DNA of 64,000 nt. It comes from Magnetospirillum sp. UT-4. GTDB taxonomy: Bacteria; Pseudomonadota; Alphaproteobacteria; Rhodospirillales; Magnetospirillaceae. Within the stretch, counting starts at the first letter, position 1. Each line of letters starts with the position of its first letter. The position numbers and the translations under genes were made by a program. Shown piece after piece: positions 8,983-17,173 of the stretch. The stretch is taken from NCBI RefSeq assembly GCF_902729435.1, contig NZ_CACVCG010000057.1, positions 62,001-126,000 of the forward strand, in the 5' to 3' direction. The notes beneath the pieces are model-generated. The model was not told the origin of the DNA. It ran no database searches and saw nothing but the letters and a program-made list of their open reading frames with translations.

Positions 8983-9902
8983 CCGTGCCCGCCCGCGCCC
9001 TGATCTTCCATTATTTCGAAGGCGGCGGCCATCCGGCCTGTCCCGGCTCGCTGACCGCCGAGGGCCTGGCCGGCTTTCTCGCCCGCTTCGGCCCGCGCCG
9101 CATTCTGCCCGCCGCCGAGTGGCTGGCCCGCGCCCGTGCCGGCGCCCTGGGCGACGACGACGTGTGCCTGTCCTTCGACGACGGGCTGGCCTGCCAGATG
9201 GATGTGGCGCTGCCGGTGCTGCGGGATTTCGGCCTGACCGCGCTGTGGTTCCCCTATACCCTGCCGCTGACCGGAGCGGTCGATCTCAACGAGGCGTTCC
9301 GCTATTTCCGCGCCCTGCGCTTTCCCGAGCTGGACCGCTTCTACGACGCCTTCGACCGGGCGTGCGCGGCATCCTCCCACGCCGGGGCGGTGGAGCGGGG
9401 GCTGGCCGGCTTCGATCCCGATACCTATCTCGCCCAGTATTCGTTCTATTCCGCCGCCGACCGCAAGTTCCGCTACGTCCGCGACGAGATCCTGGGCGAG
9501 GCCGCCTATTTCGAGGTGATGGCGACGCTGATGGCGGCCGAGGGCATGACGCCGGAGAGCCTGAAGCACCGGCTGTGGATCACCGCCGGCCAGCTGGGCG
9601 GCCTGGCGGCCGAGGGCCACGTGATCGGCATGCACGCCCACCAGCACCCCGTCCGCGCCGCCGCCCTGTCGCCGGCCGGGCGCGAGGCCGACTGGCGCGC
9701 CAATCTGGCGGCGGTCGAGGCCGCCACCGGAAGCCGGCCCGATTGCATCGCCTATCCCTGCAACTGCTACGATGCCGATGCCATGGCGTTCCTGTCGGGC
9801 CTGGGCGTCCGTGTCGGCTTCCGCAACCTGATGGACGGCGCCGGCGGGGTCATGGAATGCCCGCGCCAGGACTACACCCATGCGGTGCGGGACCTGGCCT
9901 GA
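8979..9902 (+). CDS. NodB-like polysaccharide deacetylase family protein
   Basis: 307 residues, starting at a GTG at 8979 that overlaps the previous stop; a second GTG lies at 8985. SFDDG (Asp67, Asp68) matches the NodB metal and base motif. H219-A-H221-Q-H223 matches the later His motif. No signal peptide is seen, so the substrate is probably a cytoplasmic nucleotide- or lipid-linked sugar. It is clearly paralogous to the gene at 11848, sharing the HxFxGG start, the FDD context and an H-x-H-x-HP motif. The deacetylated sugar is not known. Confidence 0.78.
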   Translation: MTVPARALIFHYFEGGGHPACPGSLTAEGLAGFLARFGPRRILPAAEWLARARAGALGDDDVCLSFDDGLACQMDVALPVLRDFGLTALWFPYTLPLTGAVDLNEAFRYFRALRFPELDRFYDAFDRACAASSHAGAVERGLAGFDPDTYLAQYSFYSAADRKFRYVRDEILGEAAYFEVMATLMAAEGMTPESLKHRLWITAGQLGGLAAEGHVIGMHAHQHPVRAAALSPAGREADWRANLAAVEAATGSRPDCIAYPCNCYDADAMAFLSGLGVRVGFRNLMDGAGGVMECPRQDYTHAVRDLA

Positions 9903-9917
9903 CGTGGAGAGGATGTG

Positions 9918-10838
9918 ATGTTCGAGTTGCGGTCGCTGGCGCTGGAAACCACCACGGTGTGCAACAGCAAGTGCGTGGTCTGCCCCCACGACACCTTGCT
10001 GGAGCGTCCGCTCACCCACATGACCACCGACCTGTTCGAGAAGGTGATGTGGGACGTCTACCGCAATCACCGGCTGATGGGGCCGGTGGGATTCGGCGGC
10101 GGCATGGGCGATGCCGGCTGCGACAAGCACCTGCTGGAGCGCCTGCGCTTCGTGCGCCGCAACATGCCCGAGTATCAGATCGACGCCTCCTCCAACATGG
10201 CGCTGTGGAAGCGGGACTGGACCGACGCGGTGGTCGGCGAGCGGCTGATGGACAAGATGCGCTTCTCGCTGCTGGCCTATACCGACGCGGGCAGCCTGCG
10301 CATGTACAAGCGCGCCGACCAGGTCAGGAAGGCCTGCGAGGCCATCGACTATTTCCTCGAGCGCAACCGGGCGGCGGGCAATCCGGTCACCACCGAGATC
10401 TACACCCTGCTGGTGCCCGAGGACGAGGGCGACGTCGAGGGCATCAAGGCCCGTTACTGGGACCAGGTCGATCTGTTCGAGGTGTGGCGGCCGCACAGCT
10501 GGGCCAACCTGTTTCCTGAACTGCGGACCCTGACCGCGGGGCGCATGCGCTGCTCGAAGATCGCCGCGTTCGACCTCCTGGTGTGCGTCGATGGCGACGT
10601 CACCTCGTGCACCATGGACATCAACCACCAGAACGTCTACGGCAACCTCAACCACCAGACCGTGGAGGAGGTGTTCGCCGGCAAGGCGTTCGCCGCCTAT
10701 GTCGAGGCCAACGAGGCCGGCGATCTCGGCCGGTTCGACCTGTGCCGCAATTGCGTCTTCATCAACGACCAGAAGCAGGAGGTCCTGCTGGAGGCCAAGT
10801 CGCGCGAGCGCGACGAACGCTTCAAGGTTGGAATTTAG
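9918..10838 (+). CDS. Radical SAM protein with SPASM-like C-terminus
   Basis: 306 residues from the ATG at 9918, which has a GGAGAGGA ribosome site 5 bases upstream; a GTG sits directly before it. The radical SAM motif is C15-x3-C19-x2-C22. The last third has spaced cysteines (RCSKIA, a VDGDVTSC segment, CRNC), as in SPASM domains that bind extra iron-sulfur clusters. SPASM enzymes modify peptides or sugars, including dehydrogenations. The setting between two deacetylases and an SDR suggests sugar chemistry. It ends 10 bases before the SDR start. Confidence 0.82.
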   Translation: MFELRSLALETTTVCNSKCVVCPHDTLLERPLTHMTTDLFEKVMWDVYRNHRLMGPVGFGGGMGDAGCDKHLLERLRFVRRNMPEYQIDASSNMALWKRDWTDAVVGERLMDKMRFSLLAYTDAGSLRMYKRADQVRKACEAIDYFLERNRAAGNPVTTEIYTLLVPEDEGDVEGIKARYWDQVDLFEVWRPHSWANLFPELRTLTAGRMRCSKIAAFDLLVCVDGDVTSCTMDINHQNVYGNLNHQTVEEVFAGKAFAAYVEANEAGDLGRFDLCRNCVFINDQKQEVLLEAKSRERDERFKVGI

Positions 10839-10848
10839 GGGGGTGCCT

Positions 10849-11739
10849 GTGAACATCCTGCTGATCGGCGGCACCGGTTTCGTCTCGGGCGCGGTGCTGC
10901 GCGAGGCGGCGGCGCGGGGCCATGCGGTGACGGTGGTCACCCGCGGCGTCACGCCGCTGCCGCCCGGGCTGGCGGCCGGGCACGTGCGCTGCGACCGCGA
11001 CACCCAGGACCCGGCGGCGCTGATCGACGCGGCGCCGTTCGATGCGGTGATCGACTGCATCTGCATGAACGCCCACGATGCCGCCCAGGCGGTGGCGCTG
11101 GCCGAGGGCGGCAAGCGGCTGATCATGATCAGCACCGAATACGCCTATGACCCGGCCCACCGGAAGCTGTTCCTGAAGGAATCCGAGGCGGTGTTCTCGG
11201 ACCGCGACGACATCGGCGGCCACAAGGCCCGCGCCGAGGCGGTGATCCGCGCCGCCCATGGCGAGGGCCGGGTCAAGGCCACCATCCTGCGCCCGCCCCA
11301 TATCTACGGCCCCGGCAGCAATCCCGGCACCATCCCGAAGCACGGCCGGTCGCCGACCCTGCTGGCCGACATGCGGGCCGGGCGCACCCTGCACCTGCTG
11401 CAGGGCGGGCTGGGGCTGATCCAGCCCATTCATGTCGCCGATTTCGCCCGCATCGTGGTGGCCATGCTGGACCAGCCCGGATCGGTGGGCGAGGACTACA
11501 ACTGCTCCGGGCCTCAGCTGATGACCCAGCTGGACTACTACAAGACCATCGCCGCCTGCCTGGGGGTGGAGCTGTCGGTCACCGCCTACTGGCCCGAGGG
11601 CGGCACCGCGCCCGACGTCAACCACTATGTCGGCGGCCATCGCTGCTACGACATGGGCAAGCTGAACGCGCTGCTGCCGGACATGCGCTACGTCCCCTTC
11701 GCCGACGGCATCGCCGACTGGGTGCGGCACCTGGGATAG
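10849..11739 (+). CDS. NAD-dependent epimerase/dehydratase (SDR) with atypical active site
   Basis: 296 residues. I chose the GTG at 10849 because an AGGGGGG ribosome site ends about 5 bases upstream and the protein then begins directly with NILLIGGTGFVSG, the NAD-binding glycine motif. The usual YxxxK is not evident: the likely Lys lies in GGHKARAE with no Tyr four residues before it. STEYAY may supply a Tyr. A RPPHIYGPG segment typical of extended SDRs follows. It probably acts on a sugar nucleotide, reaction unknown. It is the last gene of the operon that begins at 6955. Confidence 0.75.
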   Translation: MNILLIGGTGFVSGAVLREAAARGHAVTVVTRGVTPLPPGLAAGHVRCDRDTQDPAALIDAAPFDAVIDCICMNAHDAAQAVALAEGGKRLIMISTEYAYDPAHRKLFLKESEAVFSDRDDIGGHKARAEAVIRAAHGEGRVKATILRPPHIYGPGSNPGTIPKHGRSPTLLADMRAGRTLHLLQGGLGLIQPIHVADFARIVVAMLDQPGSVGEDYNCSGPQLMTQLDYYKTIAACLGVELSVTAYWPEGGTAPDVNHYVGGHRCYDMGKLNALLPDMRYVPFADGIADWVRHLG

Positions 11740-11755
11740 CCCTCAGGCGCCGGGC

Positions 11756-11814
11756 GGGGCGCTGCCGCGCCCCTTGGCTTCCGCGCCATAAGGCGCGCGG
11801 CCGCGCTTGCGGCC
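11756..11814. terminator. Three consecutive GC hairpins between convergent genes
   Basis: The 108-base gap between convergent genes holds three perfect short stems: GGGGCG/CGCCCC (11756-11761 with 11768-11773), CGCGCC/GGCGCG (11782-11787 with 11792-11797) and GGCCGC/GCGGCC (11799-11804 with 11809-11814). None is followed by a T tract. They may act together as a bidirectional stop or mRNA 3' end, but this is not a canonical intrinsic terminator. Confidence 0.4.
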
Positions 11815-11847
11815 GTCGGGGTGCGCCGAGTCTGGCGCGGGTCGTTT

Positions 11848-12801
11848 TCAGGCGGGCAGGGCAATCCCGGCGGCGCGCATGTCGGCGGCGATCTTGCCGT
11901 GGTCCTCGCGCGGCCATTCCAGCTCCGAGTACGGATGCAGGGCCATGTTGGCGCGCATGCCGTGGACCACGCCCAGGCGGCGCAGCACCACCAGGGTGTT
12001 GTCGTCGTAATCGTTGGCGGGATGGGACATGGTGGTCGGCCGTTCGCCGGTGATGGCGGCGATGATCTCGGCGTTGCGGCCGTATTCCTCGGCCTGACGC
12101 TCCGGCGCCAGCAGGCCGAGGCGCATGGGATGGGTATGGGAATGCAGCCCGATCAGGTTGCCGGCATCGTGCAGGTCGCGCAGCATGGCGCGGTCCATCC
12201 ACAGCAGCGGCGCCAGACCGGTGAAATCGACCCCGGCATCGGCCAGCATGAGGTCCATCACCTGCTCGTAGCGCTCCTGTCCGAGCACCACGTCGCGCAC
12301 CACCCGGAACACCCGGTCGGCGGGGGTGTAGACCGGGAATTCCGGCCAGGCGTTCTCGGCGTCGAGGGCGGGCAGGCGCGCCGCCACCTCGGGCCCGAAG
12401 GGCGAGGCGGCGACGGCCTTGTGGAAGGCGCCGTAGAAGGCATCGACGGAGTCGAAGCCGGCGTGGCGGAAGTGGCGGTAGATCTCGAGGCGGTTGACCT
12501 CGCCCTCGACCACGTTGGTCATGGCGAAGAACAGGCCGGTCAGTCCCATCTCGCGCATCACCGGCCAGGCGACGTCGTACTGGCAGCGCAGGTTGTCGTC
12601 GAACGTCAGGCACAGGGACCCGGCGGGCAGGGTGCCGGCGACGGCGCGGTCCACCCACTCGCGGGCGGGCAGGAAGCGGTCACGGCCCAGCCATTCGATC
12701 ATGGCGCGGAAGCCGGCGGCCGACAGCGAGCCCTGGCTGGGGACATGGACCCCGCCGTGGAAGTGATGGAACATCATGCCGTGGGCGAAGGCGGCGGTCA
12801 T
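11848..12801 (-). CDS. NodB-like polysaccharide deacetylase family protein, paralogue
   Basis: 317 residues from the ATG at 12801; an upstream in-frame extension has no family features. LTFDDN carries the paired Asp and GLHSHTHPMR the His motif. It is paralogous to the gene at 8979 (similar length, same order of motifs) but lies on the opposite strand. No signal peptide is evident. It is divergently arranged with NeuD, 128 bases away. The substrate is probably an N-acetylated sugar intermediate; this is inference from the family. Confidence 0.78.
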   Translation of the reverse strand: MTAAFAHGMMFHHFHGGVHVPSQGSLSAAGFRAMIEWLGRDRFLPAREWVDRAVAGTLPAGSLCLTFDDNLRCQYDVAWPVMREMGLTGLFFAMTNVVEGEVNRLEIYRHFRHAGFDSVDAFYGAFHKAVAASPFGPEVAARLPALDAENAWPEFPVYTPADRVFRVVRDVVLGQERYEQVMDLMLADAGVDFTGLAPLLWMDRAMLRDLHDAGNLIGLHSHTHPMRLGLLAPERQAEEYGRNAEIIAAITGERPTTMSHPANDYDDNTLVVLRRLGVVHGMRANMALHPYSELEWPREDHGKIAADMRAAGIALPA

Positions 12802-12929
12802 GGAGAGCGGGTTCCCGGAAATTGGCCGCGGCCACCTTAGCCAAAGCCCGGGCCGGCGCGCCACGGTTAAATCGCCGGGCCATTTCCCGCTTCCGCGCTT
12901 CCGGCAACAATGCTAACCATCGGCCCACC

Positions 12930-13571
12930 ATGCGCTTCGTACCGAACAAGCCGGTCATCCTCGTCGGCGGCGGCGGCCATGCCCGCGTGCTGCTGCAATC
13001 GCTGCGCCGCCTGGGCGTCCCGGTGCTGGGCTGCGTCGTCGCCGATCCCGGGCGCGAGACCGGTCCCGGCGTGCCGGTGCTGGGCGACGACGGCGCGCTG
13101 GGCCGCTTTTCGCCGGCTGACGTGCATCTAATCGCCGCCTTCGGCTCGCTCGGGCCGGGTTCCCGCCGCCCCGACGTGATCGGCCAGCTGGCCGGCGCGG
13201 GGTGGACCTTCGCCTCGGTGATCGATCCGAACGCGGTGGTGGCCGACGATTGCGATTTCGGCGACGGCGTCCAGGTGATGGCCGGCGCGGTGATCCAGCC
13301 GGGCGTCATCGTCGGCGCCGGGGCGATCATCAATACCCGCGCCGGCATCGACCACGACTGCACTATCGGCCTTTATGCCCATGTGGCGCCGGGGGCGACG
13401 CTGTCGGGCGAGGTGTCGGTGGGTGCGTTCGCCCATGTCGGCCCGGGCGCGGTGATCCTGGAAGGCCGCCGCATCGGCACCGGCGCCATGGTCGCGGCCG
13501 GCGCGGTGGTGATCGATGACGTTCCCGACCATGCCCGCGTCATGGGCGTGCCCGCCCGGGTGCGGCCATGA
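12930..13571 (+). CDS. neuD: NeuD-family sugar acetyltransferase
   Basis: 213 residues. An N-terminal Rossmann-like part (ILVGGGGHARVLL) is followed by left-handed beta-helix hexapeptide repeats such as the VMAGAVIQPGVIVGAGAIIN run. This is the PglD/NeuD architecture. In a legionaminic setting such a protein can acetylate the 4-amino group made by LegC, or O-acetylate the finished sugar; both roles are known for the family and the choice here is open. It is the first gene of a rightward operon and overlaps NeuC by 4 bases. I start it at the ATG at 12930, where similarity begins. Confidence 0.82.
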   Translation: MRFVPNKPVILVGGGGHARVLLQSLRRLGVPVLGCVVADPGRETGPGVPVLGDDGALGRFSPADVHLIAAFGSLGPGSRRPDVIGQLAGAGWTFASVIDPNAVVADDCDFGDGVQVMAGAVIQPGVIVGAGAIINTRAGIDHDCTIGLYAHVAPGATLSGEVSVGAFAHVGPGAVILEGRRIGTGAMVAAGAVVIDDVPDHARVMGVPARVRP

Positions 13572-14731
13572 GCCGGACCATCGGCATCGTCACCTCGGCG
13601 CGGGCCGATTTCGGCCTGCTGCGCGGGCTGATGGCGGCGGTGCGGGGCGCCGCCGGCCTCGATCTGCTGGTCTACGCCACCGGCATGCACCAGTCGCCCG
13701 CCCACGGCCACACCATCGACGAGGTGCTGGCGGCCGGTTTCGGTCCGGTCCTGGTCGAGGTGGCGGCGTTGCCCGCCGATGACGGCGCGGCGGCGGTGGG
13801 CGACGCCATCGGGCGGGCGGTGTGCGGCTTCTCGGCCGCCTTCGCGGCGCGCCGCCCCGACCTGCTGGTGGTCTTGGGCGACCGTTTCGACGCCCTGCCG
13901 GCGGCGCTGGCGGCGTTGCCCTTCACCCTGCCGGTGGCGCATCTGTGCGGCGGCGACGTCACCGAGGGGGCGATGGACGATTCCATCCGCCACGCGCTTT
14001 CCAAGCTGTCGCACCTGCATTTTCCCCAGCTCGAAAGCCATGCCGAACGCCTGCGCCGGATGGGCGAGGAGGCATGGCGGATCACCGTGGTCGGCCAGCC
14101 CGGCCTCGACGAGGTGGTGGCCTTCCGGCCGCGGCCGCGGCCCGAGGTGCTGGGCGGGCTGGGGCTCGACCCGGCACGGCCGGTGACAGTGCTGACCTAT
14201 CACCCCGAGACCCTGGCGCCCGGCGATGGGGCCGATGCGGTGGCGGCGCTGCTGCGGGCGGCGGCCGGCATGGACAGCCAGATGGTGTTCACCGCGCCCA
14301 ACGCCGACCCCGGCAACGCGCCCATCCGCGCCGCCATCGAGGCCTTCGCCGCCGGCCGGCCCGGCTGCGTCTACCGCCAGTCGCTGGGCCGCACCCTGTA
14401 CCTGGAGATGCTGAACCACGCCGACGCCATGGTCGGCAATTCCTCGTCGGGCCTGATCGAGGCGGCGTCGTTCCGCCTGCCGGTGGTGAACATCGGCGAA
14501 CGCCAGCGCGGCCGCCTCGCCCCCGCCAACGTCATCACCTGCGCCGACGATGCCGACGCCATCGCCGCCGCCTGGCGCCGCGCCCTCGACCCCGGCTTCC
14601 GCGCCGGCCTGGCCGGGCTGGTCAATCCCTACGGCGACGGCCGCTCGGTCGAAAAGGTGCTGGCGGTGCTGGCGACGGTTCCTCTCGACCGCCGCCTGAT
14701 CGTCAAGCGGTTCGCCGGAGCGGATCCGTGA
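13568..14731 (+). CDS. legG: Hydrolysing UDP-GlcNAc-type 2-epimerase (NeuC/LegG)
   Basis: 387 residues, normal for the family. It begins TIGIVTSARADFGLL, as NeuC/LegG do. VLGDRFD follows, then CGGDVTEGAMDDSIRHALSK, and VGNSSSGLIEA near the C-terminus. The enzyme removes UDP with inversion at C2 to give the free hexosamine that NeuB condenses with phosphoenolpyruvate. LegB and LegC in the window favour the diacetamido substrate of legionaminic acid. It sits between NeuD and a GNAT-like gene with GTGA/ATGA overlaps on both sides. Confidence 0.88.
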   Translation: MSRTIGIVTSARADFGLLRGLMAAVRGAAGLDLLVYATGMHQSPAHGHTIDEVLAAGFGPVLVEVAALPADDGAAAVGDAIGRAVCGFSAAFAARRPDLLVVLGDRFDALPAALAALPFTLPVAHLCGGDVTEGAMDDSIRHALSKLSHLHFPQLESHAERLRRMGEEAWRITVVGQPGLDEVVAFRPRPRPEVLGGLGLDPARPVTVLTYHPETLAPGDGADAVAALLRAAAGMDSQMVFTAPNADPGNAPIRAAIEAFAAGRPGCVYRQSLGRTLYLEMLNHADAMVGNSSSGLIEAASFRLPVVNIGERQRGRLAPANVITCADDADAIAAAWRRALDPGFRAGLAGLVNPYGDGRSVEKVLAVLATVPLDRRLIVKRFAGADP

Positions 14732-15849
14732 CCGACATCCCGATCGCCGCCCTGGCGGCCGACCGTGCCGCCGACGTCCGCCGCTTCCTCCAGGGCACCT
14801 ACGGCGACGGGCATTACGGCGCCGAGGCGCGCTATTTCGACTGGCTCTACCTGCGCTCGCCCTGCCGCTGGTACGAAGGCGAGCGCCGCGCCGGCCGCAT
14901 GCCGGTCAACGCCATCCTGGACCAAGCGGGCGATCTGGCCGCCATCCACGCCTATCTGCCGTTCGACGCCCGCACGCCGTGGGGCGGCGGCACCGGCGTC
15001 TGGGACGTGGAATGGATCAACGGCTCGGGCGTGCGCGGCGGCGGAAGGGCGCTGGCCACCCATCTGCTGGCGGCGGTCGACGTCTATGGCGGTTTCGGCT
15101 GCAACGATTTGTCGGCGGCGGCGTTCGAGCGCCTGGGCATGACGGTGCGGCCCGAGATCCACCGGCTGGTGGCGCTGACCGACGCGGACGCCTTCCGCGC
15201 CCTGCTCGACCGGGAAGGCAAACTGGGCGAGGCCGGGCCGCTGCCGGCCGGGGTGCCGCCGCTGGCGGTCCGCCCGGCGGTGCTGGACGGGGCGCGGGCC
15301 ATCCCCGGCGCCGCGCTGGAGGCCTATGGCGAGCGCACGCCGTTCGGGGTCGGGCGCGACCGCGACTGGCTGGAGTGGCGCTACGACCGCCATCCCTTCA
15401 TCCCCTACCTGGCCATCGGCGCGGCCGGCGGCGGCGCGGTGCTGCGCCTGGAGGCGGTGGTCGGCACGGCGGCGCGGGTGGCCCGGCTGCTGGAGTTCTT
15501 CCCCCTGCCCGGCGGCGAGGCGGAGCTGCTGGCGGCGGCGCTGGCGGCGGCGCGGGATGCCGGGGCGCCGCTGCTGGACGTCTTCACCACCGGCCGGGCC
15601 GAGGCGGCGCTGCTGGCCGATTCGGCGCGGGCTCTGGATGTGGACTTGCCGGCCAACCCTCGGCTACCCTATATGTTCCAACCCCTGGAGTTCGCCCGTG
15701 CCAACGCCCCCAACATGGTCTTCGCCATCGGCGGCCGCGCCGGCGAAAACCGTGCCGATCCCGCCGATTTCCGGGCCGGCAAGGGCGATTCCAACCAGGA
15801 CGTCCTGCGCGACCCGGCCTCGGCGCCGCGGCTGACCAGGCGTCCGTGA
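14728..15849 (+). CDS. GNAT-like acyltransferase candidate
   Basis: 373 residues from the GTG at 14728, which overlaps the NeuC stop. A DWLYLRSP segment, a GGRALATHLL stretch resembling an acyl-CoA-binding loop, and WRYDRHPF in the second half suggest a GNAT-type fold of the kind found in polysaccharide loci. I am not certain of the family. It lies between NeuC and an adenylating enzyme, so a role transferring an acyl group to an amino sugar is reasonable. The C-terminal 40 residues are polar and low in similarity to anything I recognise. Confidence 0.55.
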   Translation: MTDIPIAALAADRAADVRRFLQGTYGDGHYGAEARYFDWLYLRSPCRWYEGERRAGRMPVNAILDQAGDLAAIHAYLPFDARTPWGGGTGVWDVEWINGSGVRGGGRALATHLLAAVDVYGGFGCNDLSAAAFERLGMTVRPEIHRLVALTDADAFRALLDREGKLGEAGPLPAGVPPLAVRPAVLDGARAIPGAALEAYGERTPFGVGRDRDWLEWRYDRHPFIPYLAIGAAGGGAVLRLEAVVGTAARVARLLEFFPLPGGEAELLAAALAAARDAGAPLLDVFTTGRAEAALLADSARALDVDLPANPRLPYMFQPLEFARANAPNMVFAIGGRAGENRADPADFRAGKGDSNQDVLRDPASAPRLTRRP

Positions 15850-15871
15850 CAATGACGAAGGAACCCGGACC

Positions 15872-17161
15872 GTGCGCCTGACCAAGCCCGAGGAGGAATC
15901 CGAGCTTCTGGCCGCGCTGACCCGCGCCCAGGCGAAAAGCCCGTTCTGGCGGGACCGCTTCGCCGCGCTGGGGCTGCGGCCGGGCGATTTCGTGCCGGGC
16001 TTCCCGTTCGAGCAGCTGCCGCTGCTGTCCAAGTCCGAGCTGCTGGCCGACCAGGCCGAGCACGGGCCGCTGGGCCGCCTGCTGGCGGTCCCGCCCGAGG
16101 AGATCCGGCGCATCCACAAGACCTCGGGCACCTCGGCCCGGCCGCTGTTCATCGCCCTGACCCAGCGCGACATCGCGGACACCTACGTCTCGGCGACGCG
16201 GGCGTTCAAGGCCGCCGGCATGGGGCCGGGCGACCGCGTGGCGCACTGCCTCAACTTCAACATGTGGTCGGGCGGGGTGTCCGACTATTTGCCCATCGAG
16301 GCGGTGGGAGCGACCGGCATTCCGTTCGGGGTCGGCAACACCTCGCTGCTGCTGGAAACCATTCGCTCGCTGGGGGTGAACGCCATCTCGTCGACGCCGT
16401 CCTACATGTACACCCTGCGCGACCGCTGCCGCGCCGAACTGGGCCTCGATCCGGCCGAACTGGGGCTGAAGCGGGGCTATTTCGGCGGCGAGGGGCTGCT
16501 GCAGGTGCCCGGCGTGCGGGCCGGGATCGAGCGCGATTTCGGCCTGGTCGCCATCGACGCCAATTACGGCATGTCCGAGGTGCTGTCCATCATCGCCGGC
16601 GAGGACGCGGCGCGCGACGGCCTGGTCTACCACGCCTGGGGCATCGTCTACGCCGAACTGGTCGATCCGTCGGGCCGCCCGCTGCCCATCGAGGCCGGCG
16701 CCACCGGCGAGCTGGTGTTCTCCAGCCTGCGGCGCGAGGGCCAGCCGCTGTTCCGCTACCGCACCAACGATCTGGCCGAGATCCTGTGGGCCGAGACCGC
16801 CGATGACGGCCTGCTGCGCATGCGCTACCGTATCATCGGCCGTTCCGACGAGATGCTGGTGCTGCGCGGGGTCAATTTCTTTCCGCAGGCGCTGCAATCG
16901 GTCATTCCCGCCTTCGAGCCGGCGCTCAGCCGCTTCTACCGGGTGGTGCGGCCGAAGGACGGCGATTGCGGGGCGCTGGAGGTGCTGTTCGAGACCGACC
17001 TGCCCGACGGAGCGGAACGCGACCATCTGGCCGCGTCCATCGCCGCCAAGGTCGCCGCCACCTTCCAGGTGCGCATCGAGGTGCACTGGCTGCCCATGGG
17101 GCGCATTCCGCGCGAAGCCAACAAGGCGCGCTACCTCGTCCGCTCGGCGGACGAGATCTGA
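15872..17161 (+). CDS. CapK/PaaK-like adenylate-forming enzyme
   Basis: 429 residues from the GTG at 15872, with an AAGGA ribosome site 9 bases upstream. The core has IHKTSGTSARP (phosphate loop), a GGEGLLQVPG segment, NYGMSE and FRYRTNDLAEI, followed by IGRSDEMLVLRGVNFFP. This matches phenylacetate-CoA ligase and CapK-type proteins. Such enzymes activate a carboxylate with ATP to an acyl-adenylate or acyl-CoA. Placed between a GNAT-like gene and a KamA-like gene in a nonulosonate cluster, it may activate a substituent for the sugar; the substrate is unknown. Confidence 0.8.
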   Translation: MRLTKPEEESELLAALTRAQAKSPFWRDRFAALGLRPGDFVPGFPFEQLPLLSKSELLADQAEHGPLGRLLAVPPEEIRRIHKTSGTSARPLFIALTQRDIADTYVSATRAFKAAGMGPGDRVAHCLNFNMWSGGVSDYLPIEAVGATGIPFGVGNTSLLLETIRSLGVNAISSTPSYMYTLRDRCRAELGLDPAELGLKRGYFGGEGLLQVPGVRAGIERDFGLVAIDANYGMSEVLSIIAGEDAARDGLVYHAWGIVYAELVDPSGRPLPIEAGATGELVFSSLRREGQPLFRYRTNDLAEILWAETADDGLLRMRYRIIGRSDEMLVLRGVNFFPQALQSVIPAFEPALSRFYRVVRPKDGDCGALEVLFETDLPDGAERDHLAASIAAKVAATFQVRIEVHWLPMGRIPREANKARYLVRSADEI

Positions 17162-17173
17162 GAGGAGACCGAC

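Noticed and set aside
11848-12864. Longer start (12864) for the second deacetylase
   Set aside because: The extra 21 residues lack family character; the ATG at 12801 begins just before the conserved HxFHGG segment.
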